Shown: positions 36,701 to 49,098 of the stretch, piece by piece
Numbering within the stretch: the stretch's first letter is position 1
How the letters are laid out: the number at the start of each line of letters is the position of its first letter
Source: Chaetorhynchus papuensis
Lineage: Eukaryota; Chordata; Aves; Passeriformes; Rhipiduridae
Length of the DNA stretch: 64,000 nucleotides
Assembly (NCBI GenBank): GCA_013396525.1
Contig: VWYX01000835.1
Span: 1 to 64,000, forward strand
Direction of reading: 5' to 3'
Notes under the pieces: model-generated
Told to the model about the DNA's origin: nothing
What the model saw: only the letters and a program-made list of their open reading frames with translations
The model's database searches: none
Program-made: the position numbers and the translations under genes

Positions 36701-38239
36701 TTCCTCACGGATGACCCTTGCCCTGATGAAAGATGCAGGATCATGGGTGGACACGATGGGGTTGGGCCCCCGCTGCACAATAGCATCTTTTATGCCTAAA
36801 AGTTTGCAAGAAATAATTTAATTCTAACGTCTTTAATTGCTTTCCATGCACTAAAGCCTGCTCTGAAGCCAGGCAGTCCTGGCTCACATTTGGAGGGAAG
36901 TAGGTGAGGTCCAAGATGAGGTTTGAGAGGAAAAGGGAGAGGAGGCAAAGGCCACCCAGGGACTCACTGCAGGCAGAGACCAAGGTGGGATGAGCAGTGG
37001 TGAGGCCAGGCTCGGGCTGGGGATGGCACTGACCTCTTGCTCCAGCCAGGGCTACAGGGTGACATCCCTGTCATTTCCAAGCACTTTAACTCCCCAACTT
37101 TGAGGAAGAGCTGGCACAGCACACAGCCACCGACACTTGTTTTTTCTCAGGCAATAAGTTAAAATGCTTGGAAATAATATTTCTCCCTCCCTGTTCCTGG
37201 AGCCTGGGCTGGGCAGCAACAACAGCAACAATCCTTACAGAGTCGTCCCTGCCCGTCTCTGCTCTGAAACACACCTGCAGCAGAATGCTGAAGAATTTGC
37301 TGTATTAACATACTCTGTAAATTCAATACCTTTAATTTTTAATATGCCATTAAAACGACTTGCTGGAAAATTTATATTTTTTTAATAGCTAAAGGGAGGA
37401 AGCCATGCTGGCTGTCAGCTTTCAAACACCTCTGCTTTCCACACGAGCGTTCCTGAGGCGCTGGCTACCGGCTCCCGGGTACAAGGTTGGTGAAAATGCC
37501 TTTTGTTCCACGGCTGTAGAGATGCAGTCCCTTGTGCATGGGAGCTCCCTGACCTGTCACCCCGCTCGCCCAAAGGGCCACCAAGAGCCAGAGGGTGACC
37601 CCGGCTGGGAAACCCAGACAGGAATCAGCCAGGGAAGGGAGGCACAAATCCAGAGAACTCCTGCCTGTCTTCAAGTGCCTGAATTACAGTGATGTCAGTG
37701 CAAGACAATACCTCAAAAAAGATACAGCTTGATTAAAACTATAGACTCCAGGTAGAAAACATCTGAGCAGAACCAGGAATGTTGACTAAGGAGACCAAGA
37801 GAAAGGGTGTGGCATTAATTACAGTTAATTTCTGGTTTTACCCTGCTTTGAGAAAGGGTTACACAGAATCCCAGCAGCTTCAGGAAGTGTAGATGGATGC
37901 ACCAGGACTTTCATGTTTCTTTGGACTTGTCCACGGAGCTGGAACCATCCAAAGATCTTTTCTTTTCACTTGCATTTTGTTATTTTCATTTTACAGTTAT
38001 GGGCAGTTATTTCTCTAATTAATATGGTGGGGGTGGTAATATTTAATGTATCCTATGAGTATTTTTATCTATTTAATTAGCTTCCCCCAGGCAGACTTGA
38101 GGTGACAGTAAAGATGTTTTACGTGGTGCTTGCCATCAGCAGAAAAAGTTTCTTACTATTGTCCATCTCAGACAACACAGAAGCAGAGAGATGCAGGAGG
38201 GGGTTTGTGTTAAGTCTGTTTGCCCCGAGCAGAAACTGG
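33791..38239. other. gene-free stretch
   Basis: GC-richer at 34880-35290 and 36480-36760, otherwise AT-rich. Open frames up to 199 codons (minus, 34705-35304) and 168 codons (minus, 36280-36786) have no recognisable domains, and overlapping frames on the other strand are also open. No RNA gene found. Confidence 0.5.
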
Positions 38240-38347
38240 ACTGGACAAGTCCTTGAGCAACTCGATCTATTTGTAATTGCCTTGAGCAGGGGCCTGGCCC
38301 AGATGATCCCCAGAGGGCTCTTCCAGCCTAAATTATTCTATGATTCC
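38240..38347 (+). mobile_element. CR1-type LINE fragment, 3' end, plus strand
   Basis: The segment reads through 'TTGAGCAGGGGCCTGG' and 'CCAGATGATCCCCAGAGGG', then 'CTTCCAGCC', and ends in ATTCTATGATTC, the CR1 3' terminus in plus orientation. It is a short 5'-truncated copy without coding sequence. Confidence 0.88.
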
Positions 38348-40898
38348 CTGTTTTTTATTTTCTGCCTCTATGCCACGTGTTCCCTCAGCAGGTCAGACCG
38401 AATCTGAAATGGCTCTGTGAGGGCACGTGCTCAGGTGATGTTTAATGAATCACTGCGGAGCTGGGGCTGCACATGTGCACACACCCCGTGCCTACGTCGA
38501 TGGCATTTTTTGGACCACACACTGAACCCACTGTGAGTAACCCGCTAAGGTTTTTTTCTCAAAATTTATAATAAGGGCATGGAAACTTGAAAAAACCCAA
38601 ATCATTCCTAGCACAGTGATTTTTTATTTAATTTGTGTTCAGGGGTCATCACACTTCAAAAATATTTTTACCTAAACACTTTGTTTCCCCCCCCCTGTTC
38701 TAAGCCTGAGAATTTGGACCAAGCTGGTAACTCCAGGAACGTATGGATACTTTTGAAAGTGGAAACTATTTTCGTGCGTATAAGTAATTCTGTGGGAGTG
38801 AGTGTATTTGCAGCTTCCAGGCCAGGCAGGATGACCTTTCCAGAACTTGTAAAATCCAATCAAATAAAAATAGATTCAGACTTCCTTAAAATGAAACTGC
38901 TTGAAAAAGAAGCCCATGGACTGAAACGCTGGAAGAAAACAGAATGTGCACTTGCAAATATACTTAAAAATAAAATTTTAAACTTAGAATGACAGTATTT
39001 GTACCTCTGCCCCTCTCTGTTTCTTCACTGCCTGCCATTTCTATCTCATTCTTATCAGAGCTCTGTCAGCCCCTAAACTGACATTTTCCCATCCTGATCA
39101 TTCCCAGGATAGAGGAGACGGAATTTTTTTTCACTTGCTGATGCAAACAGCAGATCATCCTACAGAGAAACGTCAAGGACAGTTTGGAGTCCTAATCCCT
39201 GACCCGCCTGCCCTTTCCTAACTCGCTATTGACATTGAACTTAGAAAGCTGCAATGCCGAGATGAGATAATGAATTCTGTCTGCTCGGGATGTGCCAGAG
39301 GAAGAGGGGAGATACGGAGGAGGAAGGGCTCTGGCTGTAAGGGCTCTGCTGTGGTTCCAGTCCAGCTCAAATCTCCTCATGCCTGAAACCTGGGTAAGGA
39401 AAACAACTGCACAAATAACCACTGGTTTCCCCTCGTTCACTTTACTGCTCCGTGGGCACATCCAGGGAAGATGGGAACTATTCATCAACCAAGACTCCAG
39501 AGTCTTCTCTGTTTCTTTCTAGGATCAAGTCCTGGGTGCTGCAGATCGGAATGATGTGCTTTATACTTCTAAACAATTACTTGTTGGTTTGGGAAATTTT
39601 AGGAGACACTACTTATTGTACTTATAGTTCCAAGAGTAGCTCATCTCCACAGACGCTGCTGCCCCAGTATCACTCACACCAAACTCCATTAGAGTCTGAA
39701 GTGGGAATTGATTAAGTTTTGCCATCATGATCCCAGGAACACTCTGAACACTGCCATCCACAGCTTTAGCACATTGAGTCAGAAAACCTGTAAATCCTAA
39801 TGGAAGTCACAAGGCTTATAATTTTTAAATAGCATTTGCTGCTTGGTCTTATATTGTACATTGATATTTTTACTAAGTTTTCGATTAAGGACTCATTAAT
39901 CACAACCTGAGGATCTGGAAGCTTATCTGGTTCACTACGTCGTATTTTTAGCACTAAGTATTTACCTATACTTTAGTTATCCTAAGATGCTGAGAGAAAA
40001 CAACACAATTACTGCTCCTGAAATATGAAAAAATACATATTTCTAAATCAGTGTTGAAATTCTGAGAATGCTGTGGAGATACAGCTCTTCCTGAGAAAAA
40101 TAATGCCTGTTGTGGAATGACTCATTAAGAAGAGCGAACAGTGGCACTGAATGATGTCACCTTGTGTGAATTTGTCTACTTTCTTCCAAAGCACACAGAC
40201 TACAGAGTAGAAAAAAATCACACTAAAGGCACCAGTTCTTCCTGCATATTTAAGCCCTTCTGATCAGTAGATATTACTGGGACAGAAAAGGAAATCAGAA
40301 AAAAAAATATGAGAGTTGGAGAAACCAAATTACTTTTGGCTGTACTTCTAGAAGGATTAGTTCACCAGTTTTAAAAAATTGTTACCCCTGTTAAGTATCA
40401 ATAGTGACAATTTTTAGGTACTTCTACTAATTTGCACCATAGCCAGGTATCATCTCACCTTACTCTGAGCCATGTTAATACAGAGTCAGAGACTGGGTAC
40501 GACCTAGCAGTTTTTACAAAGTCAACAGGACTTGACTATTAATCCTAAAAGTTTAAAATCTTGTGTTCTGCCAACTCTGCCTGTGAAGGAATCCAGATCA
40601 GGTAAGCATTAACCTCCTGTACAGAGGGATTGACTAGAAGGGGTTATCTGTGAGTCTGCAAATGCACAAACCATCTGAAAACTCGACACAAGTTGTGAGA
40701 TGCTGCATTTTATCTGTCCTGCAACCGACCCTCCACAATGAGGCAAACTCAAAGTTAGGCTGACGAGTGGCTGAAGTGATTATTTGTCCACTTTTGTCAC
40801 TGGTGGCTTTGGCTGTCTATTCTTTGCAAAACAGACCAAATGAAACCAAACTCCAGCTGCTGGAACAGAGCTTTCCCTCTCATCTCTTCCCAGCCATA

Positions 40899-41318
40899 CT
40901 AATCAACATAATTCATGGTAAGAAGGAAGGAAAACGAGCATCCTCGCATGGATATTTCATCAAGATTCTGGAGGGCTTCATAAAGCAGCCTCTTTAAGAA
41001 ACCATAAAATGAAACAAGACATATTTCTAGGGTTGTCAGCAGGTAGATCCACTGGTTTTGTGGTAAGTAATCTCTTTGGGAGGAAGTCTTTGCTCTGATG
41101 TCTGCGTTGGATGTTCTGTGGCTCCCCGCAGCCGCCCCAGCGCAGGTCTGTTCACTGGAAGAGGAGGCGGTGATGATATTGCTTCTAACAACCAGACTGA
41201 AGTATAGCCCCAGGCCATCTTCCAAAGCCCCCTCCAAACAGCCTCTAATTAATTTTAATCCTGCCACTCCAATGAGTCCCAAGAGTGCAGCAACCAAAAC
41301 AAAAAAAACCTTCATCAA
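40899..41318 (-). other. unrecognised minus-strand ORF with a possible membrane segment
   Basis: A 139-codon minus-strand frame begins, from an internal Met or a few codons upstream, with about 22 hydrophobic residues resembling a signal anchor or transmembrane helix. A Gly/Leu/Ser-rich region follows, and a second hydrophobic stretch lies near residue 90. The plus strand is open over nearly the same interval (114 codons). No family is recognised and no acceptor or Kozak context supports expression. Most likely chance. Confidence 0.1.
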
Positions 41319-41940
41319 GTCATTCAGAGGAGCTCTGACGGCATCACGTCACGATTTTAGGGCTTCAAGCAGAAAGCACTATAGAAAGCTTTTAAATGCC
41401 ATTTTCCTTTGGTTTCTTTATTTTCTGTCCTCAAAACCGTAAAGAGCCTATTTCTGATGAAAATGTAGCTCTCATCCCTCTCCAGGCCCCTCCAGTTGAC
41501 TCTGTAGGTGGGTGACAGGGCTCAGGGAGACCCACCACCACCACCAGGGGAATGGCTCTCCCCAGCCTGGGCTGAGCCGTCCCACAGCTGCTCCTGCAGC
41601 CCTTGGCCTCCCCAGAACGGCTCTCTGCAAATGTGGGGTCCAGCCCAACACGCCCAACCAGCATCACTGGACACTCAACATCGGAACCGGTACCTCTGAG
41701 CCGCCCTTGGCTTCAGCACCCACGAACCAGCTGCCTGGAGCAGGAGGAGCAGCGTGCTCCCTAAGCTGCTAATTCTGTCATATCCTTTGGTTTGAAAATA
41801 GAAACGCTCACTCTATTTTTGTCTAGCTAATCTATTGCTCAAACAGCCTCGTGAATATGAAATTTTGGGGATGCTCTCAAATTGAGCAGTAAAAGTGCTT
41901 TGCAAGGTACGATTCTCTGCATTTAACTTCCCCCCAAGTT

Positions 41941-41955
41941 TTATTATTATTATTA
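41941..41955. repeat. (ATT)n microsatellite
   Basis: Five ATT/TTA units in tandem, a short simple repeat. Confidence 0.9.
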
Positions 41956-44900
41956 GATTTTACCAGAAGAAACACTCACAGAAAACAAGTTTCTAAATTG
42001 CTACAGAAGACCGCCCAAACAGAATTTTATATTTGTGTGTGTATATGTAAGAATATTAGTAACGGTAGATATGTATAAATAGAACAGAGGTGCTCATGGA
42101 GAGGGAAGCTCAGGAAGACAAGAATGAGCAATTACACTATAATGCGAATAGGTGGTGAATATTTCCTTATGAATCACCCTCGCAAGGAACGTTGTTTATC
42201 CTTTTGGTTTATTCCATTTTAAATGTGCGTGAAGGAATAAGAGTTTCTTGGGAAAAGGACTCTGGCTGAAGATGTTGTGTGAGGAGACAGAGACACTTAA
42301 AACAGGCTGTTAATAACAGATCAGAGAAAGGCACATGAAAAGAACTGGATTAGAAATGCAGACACCCCCTTCCTCATTCTATAGGTTATAAATTGGGGGC
42401 CACACTATTTTTTCCCCATGTTTCCACAGTTCTGATGCATTATATAGAGCAGACACACATATTTTCCCCTCATTGCTCAATGCATGGCTCCTTTTATTTA
42501 CTATATACAATCCAAATGCTGCTCTGATGTCCAAGTTATTAAATTCCTTGTAAGCTTTTCCTCAAATCCCTTGAGATCCAAGGTGCTATTATTACCTCTA
42601 TTGCACCGACCGCGGAGCTGAGATCTATAGTGATTAAAGGAAATGTATCTTCTAACTGTGGATGTCTAATTAAGAGAGGTCTACAAACTGTTTTCTCAGA
42701 TCACTCCTTATGTGTCCAAAATGGTCTTCAGCAGCAGTTGAGTACAAATTCAGAGCCCTGCATCTCAAATGAACCATGAAGAAACTGAAGAATACCCAAT
42801 TAGTAACAGTCTGTGAAAAGTTAGGTTGAAGTGAATTAACCAGCATCACAAAGGAGAAAAGGTGGCAAAGGAAGGGAAAACAATCAGTTTTCCAAGGCAG
42901 TATTCAATCATCTTAACCATTAAATAATCCTTTCTTCTCCTTTTCTTAGGCTGATTCGCTACTTCCAACTTCTGGAGCAGACAAAAGAGGGGTGCTGCAG
43001 CCAGCAGCGTCCTGCACCTCAACCCCTGGTCCTTCCTCCTCCTCCCTCGTGCTGGCCCCAGCAGGGGTCACTCAGAGCCCAGGAACCACGGACTGCCCAG
43101 CGCCACTCTGGCTTGGATGGGCAACCTATGGATCATGCAAACAGCACCATGATGTGTCACCAGCAGTGCCAGCAGGATTTGCCATTTTGATCGTCCCTGC
43201 ATTCCCCACATCACCACTGTGCCCAGCACGTGCCTTGCCATGCAGGGAGCCTGGCTGGGTCAGCACCAGCTACCTCCTCCTGCCCTGGAGGCAGATGGTC
43301 TGACTGAGGCTCCTCCTGCTCCCGTCAGCCTCTGATCCTGGAGAGAGGCAGTGCTACCACATGGTGCAGCTCTTTTAATGCAGAGTCAGATATGGATGAT
43401 CTTACCTTGTCCCCTCCCCTCTGCTGGTGACGAGCCTCTCTGTCCCCAGCACAGTGCCAGACAAGAACAGACCCTACGTGCTGCCGTGGAGCGAGCCTGC
43501 GTTATATGGACATTGGAGGCTCTTCCTTCCCACAGGGACGTGCCAAACCCAGTGCTATTCTGTAGCTTCCATCATGGAGTGAAGATGCCAAACAGGAACC
43601 ACCGAACCCACAGAAATTCTCAAGAGCACTGCACACCCCTCCACAAGCACCTCAGGGTGGAACAGCAGGCACCAGCTCTGATCTGAAACCCAGGGACAAC
43701 CCCAACATCTGGCTGAAGTGTGCCCACCATGAATGGGGCCTGCTGGGCACCTGCTTGATCTAATCCCATCCTCCTGCACACCTGAGAAATGCAGGATTTA
43801 GAACATTCTTTAAAGGTTACAATGTGGGTAAACCAAAGATAAATCCCTAATGCAAAATCCATCCTCTGCCAAATGTCCCATTTGAAATCTGGGCTTCTGC
43901 TTCCAAGGTCTCCCTATTCTGCTCCATTAAATTCCTTGAGATCTCCTCAGTATTTACACGCTCCCTCCTCGCAGCCAGTCCTGCTGGAATGCTCCAAAGT
44001 GTCCATGCTAAATACAGTGATTCATTGCACTGTGTTAATAATGGACAAGAAAAGAGGCTTTTGAGTTCTGTAACCCATAACAACTTTGAAAAGAACAAAG
44101 GGCCCTCTCCAGAGTCACTGGAGTTAATGGGCTCTTTTCACTCAAACCCAACCTGGGATGGCTGAATATCTAAACCGGGAGCTGCTGCCATCTCACTCGA
44201 GACAACTCTGGCTGCGGCGAGAGCGGCTGCTCATTTCCCGTTCCCCCCTAATGGAACAAAATCATGGAAGGTTAAAGAAAGGCACTGCTGGTCTGGGGAG
44301 GTGATTGGAACCAATGACACGGAACCAGCACCCTCCCAACCATCTGCACTGCCCAGCACAGCCAGCAGCACGCCCTGACTCCCTGCAGGATTTTTCAATC
44401 CCGTGTCTGCTTACCCAGCGAGCATTAATCCTTATCAAGGAGATCATTTGTGCACATTAAGGAAACCATTTTCTCTCCTCCTTTCTCAAGGACTGTATTT
44501 CTCTGGCCAGCTCTGGCAGAGGCTCCTCCAGAAGCCAACACAGAACCCACTTTTCCGGGCAGCAGGCAGAAAACATAGGCAAAAGCATCCAGAGAAAAAT
44601 CTGTGCAGGACCATTATCCAACCTGGCTTTTTGGTCTCCCGGGATCGAAGAGCAGTTCGGTGTCTCTTAAATCTGATTCCTTTCACAGATCTACAGAGAG
44701 GATAATAGGCTGATTAGCCAGAAAGGCTGAAGTAGGGGGACTTCCCCTTGACATAAAATGCTGGTTTATCTTTTAGAAGATATATTTAATTTAGTGGTAT
44801 TTCAGTCATTCATTTTGTTTAAATACATTTTAACTATCTTACATATCCATGTGGGAAAAAAACTCATCAACTTTAAGAATTCACTGGAGAGAAGCTCATA

Positions 44901-46670
44901 GTTTATGGATTTAAGCAAAAAGACTCTCATGGCAACACCCAGCTTTGGAAAATTTGTTTCAGTTCAATATTTTTCTTCTCCTTTTGGAGCCAACTACTCT
45001 TTTTGAACCTGATTTTCTAAGGACTTAGTCAGGAAGCAAGATTGCCTGCCTGGCCATTCCCACCTCATGGCCAGCTTGGCTAATTCCAGCCAAAATGAAA
45101 GAAGAGGAAAAGCCTTAGAGACACTCAGTGTGACTGTGGGTGCTGCTGCTTGGAGGGAGCAGTGTTCCCAGGAAGAGGAGCTCAGCTGCGGCACAGCCCG
45201 CGTGCCCAGCACGGCTCTTGGCTGCACCAGCCCCAGCACATGGTCCCAACATTCCAGAGAGCTGGAAGGAGCTGGAGATACTGCCATGGAATGGACAGAG
45301 TGAGCTGAGGGCACAGCCTTCATGGAAAACCAAGCCTTGTGATTCACCTGCCTATAGAGCAATTCATTTTACTGTAGAAAACTGTATTTCAGAAATGTGC
45401 TGTCTCCAGCTAAGAAGGACCTTCCTAGATAAAATTCAAGGCTGACATAAACCCACGCTCAGTCCTCCTGAGCGCCCTGGAAAGGCACCGTGGAGTGCTG
45501 GGTTTCCAGGGAAAATGCTCTGCTGGTGTTTCCCAGCTTGCCCATACGAGATAACTGGATGGGTAGATGTGAGGATTACTGGGAATTAGAAAGAGGCTTA
45601 AAGAACACTTGGCATGAGCTGACATTAGTGCATAGCCCATGAAGGCAGAGGAGCCATGTGCATCCCTGCCGACACAGGGAGGGGGACGCAGGATCCAAGA
45701 GGAAGCGCACCCGCACCTCCGCACTGCTCTTTTGTATTTCAATTTTCTTTGGCCAGTGGGGATGATTTTATAGCATCACAGCAGAACATTATCTTTTATA
45801 CTTTGACAAAATGAAACTGAGTCCTTGGGATTTTTTCACCCACTGCTCTCTTGGCTACTTCACTGCAGTACTATTTCATTACTTATTGATTTTTCAACAT
45901 GCTGTCTGCATCGCTGTAATTTACACAAGTTCTGATAGCCCTCAGCGATTCTTAACACCTCAGGGTGAGATCACGGAGTTCACTTGAGATACCAAAGGTA
46001 GGCAACAAGTTCTTCAGAAAAGACGACAAATTGACAAACTTGATAGTCAAGGAGGAAATTTGAGCAGCTGCAGGCGGTACCATATCAAGGTGTTTTTCTT
46101 AGCCAAATTGAATTAGAGCAAATTTGTACCCCCAAAATTAGTCTCACATACAGCTAATAAGGGACTGTGAAGAGTATGGCTAAACCCCAAGAAATTAATA
46201 ATGCACATCCCTCACAGGGCAGCTGAACTAATGCCATTTTGGTTGTAACTGGAGATAACCACCGCTCTGTGGACCAGCAGGTGATAAGAGAAGGCAGCCT
46301 CGTGGTGAGCAAGGATAGGGAACCATAAGGAGCTTCTCTTACACTGAGACAAAGTAACTGCTGCTTCCTCAAGGCCTTCTCCACATTTCTGCCGTTCTGA
46401 GCAGCTCAGAGCAGTCGCCTGTGGCAGCGCTGTGTTCACCCTGACCAGACCAGCCTCATGTCCCCGACACGATGTCACGTCCAGCTCCTCGGAGCTCCCA
46501 CACAGGGATGCTTCTGCAGGAAATCAGTCAGTGCTTAGTGAAACGAGCTCTAATCCTATCAGAGGGTCTGATCCTGCTGATACCACACACACTGACAGCG
46601 TTTCAAATCCCTGTAGGAAATCTGAGTCCATACTCAGGACTGGCCTTTCCTTCTTTCCAAGTATACTACA

Positions 46671-46785
46671 AATCATAGAATCATTGAATATCCTGATCTG
46701 GAAGGGACCCACAAGGATCATCAAAACCCAACTCCCGGCCCTGCACAGGACACTCCAAAGGTCACACCATGTGCCTGAGCATGTT
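46671..46785 (-). mobile_element. CR1-type LINE fragment, 3' end, minus strand
   Basis: On the plus strand it starts AATCATAGAATCATTGAATA, the reverse complement of two terminal CR1 octamer-like units. It continues with 'TGATCTGGAAGGGACC' and 'GGCCCTGCACAGGACA'. The latter block is shared with the fragment at 9963-10125, indicating the same subfamily. The 5' side fades near 46785. Confidence 0.9.
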
Positions 46786-47501
46786 ATCACATGCAAGATG
46801 CTTTAGACATTTTTAAATGCCTATTCTTCTGCTACTGGAATAACATTACTATGAGCAACCTCGACCTTTTAGCCTGGCTTCCCTCTCACTGAACTATGAT
46901 TTAGGAAAAAAAGATTGATGTGGAGCTCTGAGATGACTTTTAGGCACAAGGCCTACAGAACTCATGAAGTCTGTGTTAGGCTGGTGCACCTACACGTGTG
47001 GGAAGCCTTCGCCCTGCAGGGGAACAGGAGCCTGAGGGGGCAGGTGGAGCAGCAAACCCAGCAGTGAACAGCCACGATCCATTCTCCAGATGCATCAAAA
47101 TCCCAAGGAAAGCGAGGAAGACATAGAGAATGCATCTAATGAAGGATGAGAAAATCTTGTGAGAGCCTTTATGGGTGGATATTTTGGATATTTTATCCAG
47201 GTGTACTGCAAACAGATAAAAGTAATACAAAATAAAATGTGTAAGGACCTCCAGAGGGGTCTGACATGCTGGAAGTGTAAATCTTTCTCCGGGTATAATG
47301 TGTACCTATGGCAGAAATGCTTTGTGGCGGGCAATAGTAGAATCTGCAGCTCTGATGACAATTTCTCTCTAAGCTGATTAAAGTGGCATTTTTTCCCCTG
47401 GAAAATACCCCATAGAAGATATAAGTATGTGTAAGATTCAGCTGTTTTATTCAGGTTTGTCTCAGGGAGAATGAATCCTCCTCCCCACCTACCCTCCAAA
47501 T

Positions 47502-47531
47502 TGGTTTTTTTGGGGTTTTTGGTTTTTTGTT
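47502..47531. repeat. G/T low-complexity tract
   Basis: Alternating runs of T and G only, similar in composition to the reverse complement of the A/C tract at 585-711. Confidence 0.85.
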
Positions 47532-49080
47532 TAATGACAATTAATTTGGAGTATAATTCTTAAATGTCTACTATTTGCTTCTTCAGTGATGGAAAGAGAT
47601 CCCAGCAGCTCCCTGATATTTCTGTAGAGGTGAGAGGGGGATGAGGAGCCTGGCACCTGGAAACTTTCTCTGCAGCTCCACGGTGCTCCTTGCACACTCC
47701 ACACACAGCTCTCACTGGGAGTTACAGGATGATCACAACAAAAAGCACCTGAGTCCAGGAGGACTAAACAGAGATGGCCTTTTCTGTTTTTCTTTGGGAA
47801 ACCTGACCATTAAATTAAAGATGGAAAAACATTTTCCAAGTAAAGCCAAAGCTGGGGAGTTAAATATAACATTTAGAATCTCTGGAACCAGAAAGCTCTC
47901 CAGTTCCTCCAGTGGCCAGAGTGGCTTTGCTTTGCATGTGCATTTCTGGGTTTGTTTAGTGTTTATTTGTTTTAATCAAACTAGTACTTTAAGCTATTAT
48001 TTTAAAAAACTGTCAAGTATTTACATAACGCCGTATCTGCTAATGAGGCCAAGTTAACGACAAGTAATATTTACTGACTTAAACCAATATGTTTTATTTT
48101 GTAACTTTAAAGGAAAACAGGGGTGACCTTACAAGAGTCTGAACTGCATCACTTCCTGACTTTGCTTTTTATAACACTCATGCTATGTGAAAGGCCTTTT
48201 CCCGCGCTGGTGTGCACACGTGGCTGTGCTCACTCCTTCTTGGTGCACTCTCACTCACCCTGTGCACGCACACTCATCCTTATTTAAAGTCTTGACTGAA
48301 TGAAACTGTCCATCAACATTTTGTGAATAATACCAGGAAAAGACACTCCCCAACAAAATCAATACACTGAAAGTGCTGGGTTGGGTAGTTCTGAGGTAGT
48401 TTTTGGTTGTGTTTCTGAGTTATTCCCACTGACCCGAGTTCAAAAACAAGATATTGATTTATAAAGTACCTTCAGTAAATCCATGTGCATTCCCTGCTTA
48501 CCCCAATGACCGGGAGCACCCGGAGCAGGGTGCTGATGCAGCTTGGGGAGCCGTGTGGTGGGGTCAGGGCATTTCCAAATGCTGCCAGCCTTTCCTGACA
48601 GAAAGAGCCAGGAGGGAACATTCCGAAAACAGAGCAAGTGCCTGGGCGGGGAGCTGGCACTAAGACGGGGGAGGAATCAGAGGGGGAGGACTCTTTACTA
48701 AAGGAAGTCCTGGGAATTATGAGGTTTGTTGCATATTTGCAAGTGACACACAGGAAAGACTCAGCTCATTTTACCTGATGTGCACACAGAGATCTGCCTC
48801 CACTTGGGAACTCTTGGGATGTATCATTAACTTCCGTGGCAAATGCATCCCTCTGCCTGAAGGATAAAGTCCATCCTGATTTGTACAAATGGGCTTTAAT
48901 CAAAAAACCCAAACCATCCAGCAGGTTTTGAAATAATGCTCTTACATCTGAACTGGCTACGGCTCCCAGGAACGAACACCTTGAAGGAGGGAGCGGTTCC
49001 TGCAGCTCGAGCACGTTGAGAGCAGAGCCAGTGCAGGGCCCAGCCCCTGATCCATCCCATGCTGGACCACATCCAGGACC

Positions 49081-49098
49081 TGCTGCTGCTGCTGCTGC
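49081..49098. repeat. (TGC)6 microsatellite
   Basis: Six tandem TGC units, read as CAG on the reverse strand. It is in no recognised gene. Confidence 0.95.

Larger units (their letters stand above)
38348..46670. other. gene-free stretch
   Basis: Mostly AT-rich. Acceptor-like pyrimidine tracts followed by AG occur at 39503-39522 and 42929-42949, but no convincing donor follows within a plausible exon length. A short (ATT)n run is at 41941-41955. Frames up to 139 codons have no known domain. Confidence 0.5.

Noticed and set aside
36280..36786. 168-codon minus-strand frame
   Set aside because: It overlaps a 126-codon plus-strand frame, has no domain and no splice or start support.
47159..47377. 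72-codon Cys-containing plus-strand frame
   Set aside because: Cys spacing matches no family I know and there is no signal peptide. The length is expected by chance.
48390..48420. let-7-like word (TGAGGTAGT)
   Set aside because: The match ends after nine bases and no hairpin arm complementary to it is present nearby.
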